Source: Pyrus communis
Lineage: Eukaryota > Streptophyta > Magnoliopsida > Rosales > Rosaceae
NCBI RefSeq assembly: GCF_963583255.1
Contig: NC_084803.1
Location: 14,638,928 to 14,702,927 of the forward strand
Length of the DNA: 64,000 nucleotides
Direction: 5' to 3'
Shown piece after piece: positions 25,654 through 34,599 of this stretch. The position numbers and the translations under genes were made by a program. The notes beneath the pieces were generated by a model that was given only the letters and a program-made list of their open reading frames with translations, did not search any database and had not been told where the DNA came from. Numbering within the stretch: the first letter of the stretch is position 1; each line of letters starts with the position of its first letter.

Positions 25654-26439
25654 ATGGATACTTCTCGTCATACACTCGAAACCCCAGTTGAGCACAAGCT
25701 TCCTGTAACTGATGATGAGAAATACGCGAACACAAGGACCGAGCAAGTGCAGAGAGCTCAGTGGCTCAGAGCTGCTCTCCTGGGAGCAAGCGACGGGTTA
25801 CTGTCAACCACGTCCTTGATGCTTGGTGTCGGGGCAGCGAAGGAAGATCGTGGGACGATGGTCTTATCCGGCATAGCGGGAGCTGTTGCTGGAGCTTGCA
25901 GCATGGCTGTGGGGGAGTTTGTTTCGGTATCAACACAAAGAGATATTGAAAGGACTTCTCTTTTAAGACAGTGCAGTTACAAAACTGAAGAGATGAAGGA
26001 AAAATCTAACCTAACCATTTCAGTTGAACTGACTCCTTCAACAGGACTCCCATGTGGAAATTCAGCATCCAAGCCGCCGGAGCAGCCGGAGAAAACGAGG
26101 AAGATGACTGCCATTGAGATCACACAAATTAGTGAAGGGAAGGAGTCATTGCCAAGTCCACACAAGGCAGCAGCTGCATCAGCCTTGGCGTTTCTGTGTG
26201 GCTCACTTGTGCCTTTACTCTCAGCCATGTTTATTCCTCAAAATAGTATAAGAATGGCGGTGGTTGTGGTAGTGGCTTCACTAGCTCTGGCTCTCTTTGG
26301 CAGCGTGGGAGCTCGTATGGGTGGCTCCCCGGTGATGCCATCTGCTATTAGGGTTTTAGTTGGAGGGTGGATAGCAATGGCAATCACTTATGCCTTGCTC
26401 AGGCCTTTTGAAAAGGAAAGTCCCAATGAAAAGGACTGA
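25654..26439 (+). CDS. Vacuolar iron transporter-like protein (VIT/CCC1)
   Basis: Single-exon 261-residue membrane protein of the VIT1/CCC1 family (nodulin-21/VTL branch), which moves Fe2+ (perhaps Mn2+) out of the cytosol into the vacuole. The N-terminal block QWLRAALLGASDGLLSTTSL and GVGAAKEDRGTMVLSGIAG, followed by GACSMAVGEFVSVSTQRD, is the family signature with TM1-TM2. A hydrophilic loop of about 75 residues follows, then TM3-TM5 (AAAASALAFLCGSLVPLL, VVVVVASLALALFGSVGA, and a last helix ending AMAITYALLRPF). The loop is short and lacks the long metal-binding domain of VIT1 proper, which fits VTL. The reading frame extends upstream of 25654 without an ATG, so MDTSRHTLET is the first usable start. 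Confidence 0.93.
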   Translation: MDTSRHTLETPVEHKLPVTDDEKYANTRTEQVQRAQWLRAALLGASDGLLSTTSLMLGVGAAKEDRGTMVLSGIAGAVAGACSMAVGEFVSVSTQRDIERTSLLRQCSYKTEEMKEKSNLTISVELTPSTGLPCGNSASKPPEQPEKTRKMTAIEITQISEGKESLPSPHKAAAASALAFLCGSLVPLLSAMFIPQNSIRMAVVVVVASLALALFGSVGARMGGSPVMPSAIRVLVGGWIAMAITYALLRPFEKESPNEKD

Positions 26440-26459
26440 TAGTTTTTGTATCCAGAATT

Positions 26460-26941
26460 TACCACATAATATATATTTATGCATATATTATTGTGCTAGT
26501 TGAGAAGAACTTTCGGCATTTCAGTTGTAGTTAAGTTTCTATTGTGCAAGTCCGGAATTTTATAGAAAATGGAGGTTGAACTTTTTTTTCTTGTTAAATT
26601 ATGAATGTAACCAAGTTTAGAATAAATTATAGAACAAATAAATAAATTTCTTAAACAATTCCAAGTGGGTATTGTTTATTATGCGAATAAGCGATGTAAC
26701 AAGTTTAGTGATGAAATCTTGTAAACATTGAACCTAATTACAAGAAATCATTCTATTTATAAGCCTCGCATGTGACCTAATATCCCACTAAATAGGGTGT
26801 TGAGTTTTCACCCAACTATTCAGAGTTCGGAATTTCTTCTCTCTAAATTATTGCAATAGTTTCAAATCTTTTCCATCTTCTTAATAATTAAAAAAAAAAA
26901 AAAATTTTGGTAAACTGGATATTAATCCAGGGCACAGCCAA
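26460..26941. other. 3' flank of the iron-transporter gene
   Basis: AT-rich sequence holding the probable 3' UTR and polyadenylation region, ending at an A-run (about 26890-26904). I see no gene. Confidence 0.5.
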
Positions 26942-26949
26942 AGTACAAG

Positions 26950-27589
26950 TAGGGATGGCAATTATAACCATGAATAACCACCCGAATGGATTGGATTTGG
27001 GTATGAAAATTCAAGTATATTTTGGGTATGGGGAAAAACCGTGATTATTTTTCGGTTATGGTTATAGAGGTTCCCAATCCATATTCATCCCCAAATCTGA
27101 ACCGAATAATATATATTATCTATAATATTATATATATATATATTATTCATCGAATCCATTATCTTGAGAATACAAAAATTGCATTGTGTGAGTTGCATTT
27201 TGTGGAAAAGTTCAAAATTTTTAATATGAATAAAAATCTATGAGAATTCAATGGTACTTATGGGAGATATCAAAAGATCAAACCAACATTATCAACGTTT
27301 AGCTTTAATTTTTATGTTTCACAAGATCCATTCATTAAATCATTTTATACATCAAATATTTAATGACGAAATTAATATTTACTAAATTATCATGCGTCAA
27401 TTGAATGAATTTTTTTTTTTATTGACGAAAATGGATATAACCGTTAACCGATGACGAATCCGTTACCCTGCGGGTATGGTTATGGATAATACCCAATGGT
27501 TAATTTGCGGTTATGAATATGGTTAGTTTTCATGATTATGAGGATGGATATAGTATTTTCGTCTTCAAACCGAACTGTTGCCATCTCTA
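26950..27589. mobile_element. hAT-type MITE with perfect 8-bp TSD
   Basis: 640 bp bounded by inverted ends TAGGGATGGCAA and the complement of TAGAGATGGCAA, with an exact 8-bp target-site duplication AGTACAAG (26942-26949 and 27590-27597). The subterminal regions repeat GGTTATGG/CCGTTAACC words in both directions. There is no transposase ORF. The 8-bp duplication points to the hAT superfamily. Confidence 0.88.
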
Positions 27590-27599
27590 AGTACAAGTC

Positions 27600-28249
27600 C
27601 AACAAAGTTACCAGAAGGACACAAACTTATATACTGTGCAGACCGAAGTACGTAGACAAGCAAAATGGACCAGCCAAACAAACCAAAGCCCAACCAACAG
27701 CGTGGGTTATAAGCCTAATTATAGCTTAATGTGCATGCATAAACTTGTCATGCAAGATGTAACAAGTCTGAATTATATGAAAAACTTACTCGAAAAAACT
27801 CAATACAACTGTAAACTGCCTTTTTAAGAACATCCGATAAAATTAGAATGACACATATAACATTAGCATGGCCTTGCGCAACTAAATAATGTCAAAGCTG
27901 CCGCAGAGATTTGATTATGCGCCAAGGAAAACGATAGCGGGTCCGTGCATGTGAAACAAGCCATATTCACTTTCCAAGGACAATGTTTATGCATTTAAGA
28001 AATAATCATCAAATCTCGAGGGTATTTCTTGATCAAACCATAAAATAAGAATAATTTTTCTTATATCAATCTTCTCCATCTCGGGAAAATTATGCATGAT
28101 TGAATATACAAAACCACGAGCAACCTGTAGACGTGAGTATAATCATATTAGTTAGAGAGAATGTATTCTCTCCTTGCAGTTTATATTAAATGCATGTAAT
28201 CGTAATAGGACTAAACACAATCATGTAAATAGAATGTAATCAAAGATTT
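27600..28249. other. Spacer, nothing recognised
   Basis: AT-rich sequence with short ORFs that show no family resemblance. No repeat or RNA gene is evident. Confidence 0.5.
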
Positions 28250-28432
28250 ATAACTCATTTAGACGTGCTTTTAAAATAATGGAAACTGCTTTTATAAAAA
28301 ATGTTGTTGGGTTCCAAAAGCACTTAAAGTGTTTTTTTTTCCCATAATTCACTTGTATTTTAACTAAAGATTGGTTTAAGAAACTTTTTCACCATTTTCA
28401 ACCATTTTAAAAGCACTTCTAAACAAGCCCTT
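28250..28432. repeat. Small MITE with GTGCTTTTAAAA ends
   Basis: About 180 bp. The left arm TTTAGACGTGCTTTTAAAAT is the inverted partner of the right arm ATTTTAAAAGCACTTCTAAA (about 28404-28423). The interior is AT-rich and non-coding. No convincing target-site duplication was found. Confidence 0.55.
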
Positions 28433-29004
28433 ATGACCAATTAAAATGAACAATCTATTGTTTGTTGTGTCAAAATGTGAGTTGGACAAGATGAATTATG
28501 AATCCACAATAGAATTAGTTATATAACATATTTTTACACTTGAATTACAAATCATATCTGACAAAACTTAACTGATCCTTAAATCTTAACCAATTCAATC
28601 ATATCCATAAAATCCAATTCCATTCAGCCCACCAAATAGGATCTTAGAGTTAAACGCCAACCCATCACTTCTGACAAGGAAGAGAGAGATTGGAAAGAGA
28701 TATATTGAAAGCAAAATCTTGTGAAGATAAGAGATGATGAGATAAGAATAAATAAATAAAAAATATGTATTTCTAGAAGAAAACTTGTAGTAGTCAGAGT
28801 GAACGTATGGCAAGGTGGCTGCCCTTAAAAGCTGCTTCTAAAATGGAAGCGTTGTCCATGCTCTTAAAAGTTTCAGAATTATAAGCCCAAATTTCTTGTA
28901 AAACGTTATACTTTTACAATTTAGCTACAAAAAAGAAAAAATGCATGCTTGAATCTGCTATTTGTTTATACTTTAGTCAATGTAGTTACATCCACATCTC
29001 GATC

Positions 29005-29645
29005 ATGGATAAAAATAGAAAGGAAGAAATCAGTTTACCAATGCCGATTCTCCAAAGATTGGATCGACTTGATCGTTTGGTAAAATGTCTCTTCATTTTA
29101 TTTTTCCCATTGATAGTTTTATTTTATGAGCTTGCGCATATGCTCATAGATTCACCATCTCCATGGTTTACAGCTGCAGTTCTTGGAACACAAGCATTGC
29201 CTATCAGCCAAGCATTCTTCTTGTCCTACCTCCTTGGAACCAGAAAATGATCAGCGTAAGACTTTGTCATCTGCAATTGAAGAAGCACATCACAAAGGCA
29301 CACTGGTTGAGAGAGTAGCTATGCTCGAGAAACGTGTTTTGCAGGTAAGCAGGAATGAATATTTTTTGGTAGAATTTTTTTCATATCTTCTTTTTCGCTA
29401 TGAATTTAGTAATATCTTTGAAATATTTTTCATCCTCCCCAATTTAGATAAGCCATGAGATGGATGTGGAAAATGCATCAAGTTCAAGCTGCGTCACTAT
29501 TGAAGCATCTGAGGAAATTGGGCAAGGATCTTCAGAAGCATATGTGAGGAAGCCAAATTGTTGCAAAAAGGGCAGAAGAAAGAAAAATGTTGCTTCCATT
29601 ATTCAGATGAGAGAATGGTTTAGACGGAGGAGAATGGGATGTTAA
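29005..29645 (+). CDS. Small three-exon plant protein, unknown
   Basis: Three exons (29005-29079, 29174-29344, 29448-29645) join in phase 0 to 147 residues. The N-terminus reads MDKNRKEEISLPMPILQRLD and continues RLDRLLQFLEHKHCLS across the first intron, an amphipathic leucine-rich helix. The middle (TLVERVAMLEKRVLQ) is a coiled-coil segment. The C-terminus is strongly basic (CCKKGRRKKNVASI, then EWFRRRRMGC), a likely nuclear signal. There is no enzyme motif. If exon 1 reads through into the intron, a hydrophobic frame appears, but splicing restores the helix, which argues for the spliced form. The acceptor of exon 2 could also lie 6 bases downstream, in frame. I do not recognise the family. 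Confidence 0.75.
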
Positions 29646-29719
29646 TTAATTAATCATCCTGAAATATTATTTTCCGCATTAATTAATTAATTGTCGATGC
29701 CACATGTTAATCCATCAAG

Positions 29720-29870
29720 ATAATAATTGGTTTCGTGTGCAATTATTAATTTTTTAGTTTAAATAAATATAAGAGGATCACTGTCACAAGTTTTTGTTGA
29801 TAAACAGGATTAAGATAATAATTGATTTCGTGTGCAATTATTTTTTGTTTAGTTTAAATAAATATAAGAT
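29720..29870 (+). repeat. Two ~55-bp direct repeats
   Basis: AAGATAATAATTGGTTTCGT with its continuation through AAATAAATATAAG occurs at about 29718-29773 and again at about 29813-29869 with few changes. It lies in the 3' flank of the preceding small gene. Function unknown. Confidence 0.7.
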
Positions 29871-29879
29871 AATGGACAA

Positions 29880-30282
29880 CCTATATTATGTATGTATCCA
29901 GAGGCCACAATAATCGTGGACGAAAGTGCACCCTACAATTTATCCCCAAACAATAAGAAAAAAATTATAGAAAATATCAAAAATTTATCACTTACAATCA
30001 CACATCCTAGAATATGAATAGAAAATAGAGGACATTACTAAACGGGGGTGGGATAAAGAGATGGGCTTATATTGAATTTTTTCAACCAAATGGGGGAGAG
30101 AGTAGCCGTTCGAATTTGGGACATCTTCTAACATTGAAAAGTGACTAAAAGTGGAGCCAGATGTGCGATAGGAATTTTCTTAGCCCTTTATCTCCTCCCT
30201 AACTCCCCCTCTTTTCATCAATTTCCTCTAATCTCTTTACTTCGTGGCCGCTAAATTAAGAGTTTGCCAGTTGCATTACATG
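29880..30282. other. Spacer, nothing recognised
   Basis: AT-rich non-coding sequence without a clear repeat structure. Confidence 0.45.
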
Positions 30283-30840
30283 TGTTATACTTTTATGTGT
30301 ATATGTAAGCAAATTCTAATAAAGTACCAAATATCAAAGTCATAGGCGAAAGCTAAAACAAACAATCTCAAAAGAAGACTAGAGATTTATGTGATTCGGT
30401 GTATAAAACCTATGTGCACGGGCAAAGCATGAAGAAAAATTTCATAAAACAAATTGAGATTACAAAAGATTGTTTAACTCTCACAACGCAAATTCCACAA
30501 CTTGCAAACTCTAAACCAAACGAGTAGAGGATCCAAAACAAATGGAGAAGTCTTTCTCAAAGCTATGAATTTGCCACACTTATTATAACTTCAAACAGTG
30601 ACCTCCACTCCAAAAACTAACAGAGAGTTAACTCTCTACATTAATGGTGACGGCACACAAAATAAACTAACCCTAAAGTCCTATTTATAATGCATAGGAC
30701 TTTGGTTACAATGAGAATCCTAATCCTAATTGAAAGTAAATCCAAATCCTAATCAACTCAGTAATAAAAAAATCTCTCCACCAAGCAAAGAATTCAACCA
30801 AAAAGTCAATACAAACCAAATTAGATACCAAAACGTAACA
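30283..30840 (-). repeat. Possible solo LTR
   Basis: About 558 bp starting TGTTATAC and ending CGTAACA. On the minus strand it reads TGTTACGTTTTGG, has a TATA-like TTATAAATAGGAC, and later GTGCACATAGG with ACCGAATCACATAAATCT, a word series common in plant Copia LTR R-U5 regions. I find no matching LTR partner in the window and no matching 5-bp flank, so this call rests on composition and end motifs only. Confidence 0.35.
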
Positions 30841-30849
30841 GGGTCATGA

Positions 30850-31575
30850 AACCTTAAACTTTTTGCATGTACCAACTGCCACCATCGAACGTTCATCGTT
30901 GCCAGAAACTTCTGATACTGTTTATATCCTTCTCCCGATCAATGTTCAATTGTCCGTCACTTCTAAATTCGTATCTAACACTCTAATTTTGAGTTGTAAA
31001 CCACAGCAGCATATAATTTTATGTAACAATATATAGAAGGTTTTTAATTTGAAGAGAAGTACCAATAGTAAATAAGTCTGGTTATGATCACCTAAAAGAC
31101 AAAGCACCAAGACTGGAGGCGGTGATGGGATTTGAACCACAAATCTCACATGAAACTGAACAAAGAAACACCACTTGTGCTGAGAGAAAACTTTGTTATA
31201 CTAGTGCACAACAACATATATAACCTATAGGTACTGTATCATGTTAAAAATTTTGGTGGCCCTATGCGTGTGCAACTCTTGCACTCCTTCAAGGGCGGCC
31301 CTACTCATGACCTAAATTATAGGACCTAAAATGTATTAAATTGTTGTAGAATGAATTTAACCCAATTTTTTTTTAGTAAGATTTTTTTGGTAACTTTGAG
31401 TTATGTTATCTTACTTTAATTTTATGAATGTTTTAACATAAAAAGAATTAAATCCCAGCAAAATTTCCAAAATTACTAGTCACTACTCAACAAACCAAGC
31501 TTCATTGTACACACCAACCAACCAAACTTCATTATACACACCAAACATGTATTTTATTATTTTGCCCTTGAATTT
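30850..31575. other. Spacer, nothing recognised
   Basis: AT-rich non-coding sequence. Short direct repeats of ACACACCAA(C/A) words occur at about 31508-31546. Confidence 0.45.
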
Positions 31576-31580
31576 TTTTT

Positions 31581-31774
31581 TAGCCGTTGAATTGGTGATG
31601 AATTTCAAACTCGTACTTCACACGGCACGTCTTGGGTTCGATTCCTAACGCTGGTGAATCGCATGATGATGGCCAGGGAAAGACTAAAATGTCTTTGTGA
31701 GTCTTTCCAACCTCCGGAAGAGTGGAATGCATGACAAAGTCACCAGCTGGTCTCTTTAAAAAAAAAAAAAAAAA
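31581..31774 (+). mobile_element. tRNA-derived SINE, family 2
   Basis: About 190 bp with a tRNA-like head. TAGCCGTTGAATTGGTGATG stands in the A-box position and GGGTTCGATTCC (31634-31645) is a near-consensus RNA polymerase III B box. A tRNA-unrelated body follows, then a pure A-tail (31758-31774). The head differs from the SINE at 63154-63358, so it is another family. I could not identify a target-site duplication. It cannot encode protein. Confidence 0.75.
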
Positions 31775-31807
31775 TTAAATATGGACAAATATGGAAAGGG
31801 ATCCTCT

Positions 31808-31983
31808 CCGGATCCCTTCCACCTAATTCTCCTCATCAAACAATCTAGGCTTTTGAAATTTGATTTAACGGCTAAAAACAGTGACACATTCTAAAAATTA
31901 TAATAATTTTAACCGTTAGATCAAATTTCATGGGCCCGGTCACCTGGATTGTTTTATAAGGAGGATTAGGTGGAAAGGGGTCC
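31808..31983. repeat. Fold-back MITE, family B copy 2
   Basis: About 175 bp. The left arm GGATCCCTTCCACCTAATTC pairs with the right arm AGGATTAGGTGGAAAGGGGTCC (31962-31983). The inner arms GAAATTTGATTTAACGG and CCGTTAGATCAAATTTC also pair. The interior is shared with the element at 9873-10082. Confidence 0.7.
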
Positions 31984-32162
31984 AGTGACAAATTTATGTA
32001 ACTGCTCTCTAATCACTACTGGTTGTTGTTCACGTGTAATTAATGCGTGGTAAACTGTATCTTTTACTTGCCTAATTTCAGAAGCAAACACACTTTCAGA
32101 ATGGGAGGTGGATTGTTTGCCCTTCCATTTCCATACTTTCAATGCCCTATGGTGATGTGTGG

Positions 32163-32261
32163 TCACGGTTAAGCTATGTCAATATTTTATATTAATTTTT
32201 TATAAAAATAATAAAACAAAAAGTAATAGGAATATAAAATATTGATGTGGTTTAACCGTGA
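32163..32261. repeat. Family A MITE, copy 2
   Basis: 99 bp with inverted ends TCACGGTTAAGC and TGTGGTTTAACCGTGA. The core TCAATATTTTATATTAATTT matches the element at 56-143. Confidence 0.75.
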
Positions 32262-32434
32262 TCATACAAATAACTGCTCTCTAATCACTACTGGTTGTTG
32301 TTCACGTGTAATTAATGCGTGGTAAACTGCATCTTTTACTTGCCTAATTTCAGAAGCAAACACACTTTCAGAATGAGAGGTGGATTGTTTGCCCTTCCAT
32401 TTCCATACTTTCCATGCCCTCTGGTGATGTGTGG

Positions 32435-32533
32435 TCACGGTTAAGCCACGTCAATATTTTATATTAATTTTTTATAAAAATAATAAAACAATAAGTAATA
32501 GGAATATAAAATATTGATGTGGTTTAATCGTAA
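32435..32533. repeat. Family A MITE, copy 3
   Basis: Second member of the duplicated pair. Its left end CACGGTTAAGCCACGTCAAT is closer to the copy at 56-143 than its neighbour is; the right end has decayed to TTTAATCGTAATC. Confidence 0.75.
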
Positions 32534-32542
32534 TCATACAAA

Positions 32543-34390
32543 TAAAAGGATACGGAAAGAATATAGAAATAAGATGACAGACTGTCCACCTCAATGACAT
32601 GTGAAAAATGGACGTTCCGTGCGGGGTGAAGCAAAACTATGGTCTTTCGTTGAATAGTAGTCATTACTGCCGTTGGGAATTTGGTACAGTTGTGAAAAGT
32701 TGGTCAAGCGTTGGTCGACTGCATGTTCGTCATGTTTTGGAAAAAGGTTGATTATGTTATTCACATATTTATGTTTACTCATTAATATATGTATTTTAAT
32801 TTTACATTTTTAGATCGAATAAATTAAAAAATATTATTAACCAAATGTTAATAAGGATATGTAAAAAATAAACATAAGTGTGTAAAGAACATTATCCATT
32901 TGCATAAAGTATCTTTGTGGTGTGGTAACGTGTTAGATATGTAGTTGACCGCCAACAACAACAATAAAGTTTGGGTAGTAATATTCACACATTTTTTCTT
33001 ACTTTTTACACAATATTCTCACTTTCTGATCGTTGAATTAAATGAATTGAAGAATATCAAATGACATAAATTACCAAGAGATGTATGGATGGTAAAAATA
33101 GGTATGAGGATGACACCACCCTAAAGCTTTATCATAATAAATGAGATCTGTTGTATGAATTCAAAAACGATATTGCGTTCGGCTTTGCATCAAATTCCCT
33201 GTTTGCTTTAAGAACTACATGTCTTGTAAGTTGTATGTTAGGTCTGTAGTTAAGAAAAAAAATTCAATATAATAATTATGTGATTAAACTAATCTAAATA
33301 GAATTTTTAATTCAAATTCTCTCAAATTTAACCAATCGCACGTATAGGCAAAAATGACAGAATTTGAATGGAAAGTTGGATCTCGGCTAAGATTGGTAAT
33401 GAATTATAGTTAATGATATTATCAACATTTTTCTTACTATAATACTAACATAGGCATATCACTCACGCCATTTTGAAATTTAATCCAAAGGTGGTGCTAT
33501 TCACACATTTATTTTAAGTTCTCATAAATTCGCTGTTAACTTTTGATTTTGATTTTCTTTAATTTCAAAATTCGACGACTGAAATTAAGAGACATGTGTG
33601 GAAAATAAAAAATTCACATACCCCTAAATTCAATAAAGAAGATAAAGAAAGTAAACCAAAAGTGGAATTATTTTGCTCATCATCCATAAGTGATGGTGAT
33701 GCTCACTACATCATTGATTATCGTTGGATGATTTTGATTTAATTTATCTACAACAAATCTCGAGATTTAAACTCATCTAACAGTAATTAATAAGGTGCAT
33801 CACTACCACTTAAATGTGCTAAGCAAAAATGCACTTAAAAAAAAAAACCTCACTTTTTATAAAAGTGTTAACTACTCAATTCGTCTACCCGATCGTGTAT
33901 TACATGATCCAATTTATTCATTTATCATATACTCTTCGAAAGATCATCTTGTAAAAACTTACTAAAATTAAAAATCATTTAGTGTTTTATAATTATGATC
34001 AAGTAAATACCAACACAATTTTTTGGATAAAAAATATATAAATGTTTGGAACAATAATCAAATGACTAAACAAAAATAAGTGCTGGTTTCAACGGCGAAA
34101 TTGCATCATGGTTAAAAATGAAAATAAAATTTACTACTTAGTAATACGATCAAGTAATAGTACTCTTTATTGTTAAGTAATGTTAATTGAAAAATCTTAA
34201 ATTCAATTTGTAACAAAAACATATTTAAACCGCAGAACGTGGCGTATAAAATTGACACTGTATTATTTAACAGCAGCGGTAAACATGAAACATTGTCGTA
34301 GGGTGGAGATGGTTGTACCAAATTTGTTAAATAAAAAATTGGTGGACGAGTCTGTTTTGCTCACTTTCTTGGTCTTTTATTTGCCTCACC
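32543..34390. other. AT-rich spacer upstream of DGAT2
   Basis: No gene is supportable. The DGAT2 promoter and leader should lie in its last few hundred bases and on to 34599. GAGAAAG and GAAGAAGAAG purine stretches precede the ATG. Confidence 0.5.
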
Positions 34391-34599
34391 GATAGAAAGT
34401 GATGCAATGATGCGCGTAACAGAGAAAGACCCAGAACATTTGAGAGAAGGGAGCTGGGACGGTGACAGCTGACACCGATGCCAACAGTGACCACATCTTC
34501 TCGAACCCGCCCAAGTCTCCATCTTTATTAACAATTTAATTTGTTGGGTCGGATTAAATTGCTCCCAAAGGACAAGAAGAAGAAGTTGCAGAAGCAGAA

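Larger units (their letters stand above)
31999..32542. repeat. Tandem duplication of a 272-bp segment
   Basis: Copy 1 (31999-32270) and copy 2 (32271-32542) both begin TAACTGCTCTCTAATCACTA and both end in a family A MITE followed by ATCATACAAA. They are nearly identical, with only scattered substitutions. Because the MITE is inside both copies, it arrived before the duplication. Confidence 0.88.

Noticed and set aside
32591..32782. 63-aa minus-strand ORF
   Set aside because: It reads like protein in part but has no recognisable motif, no neighbours of a gene and no splice context.
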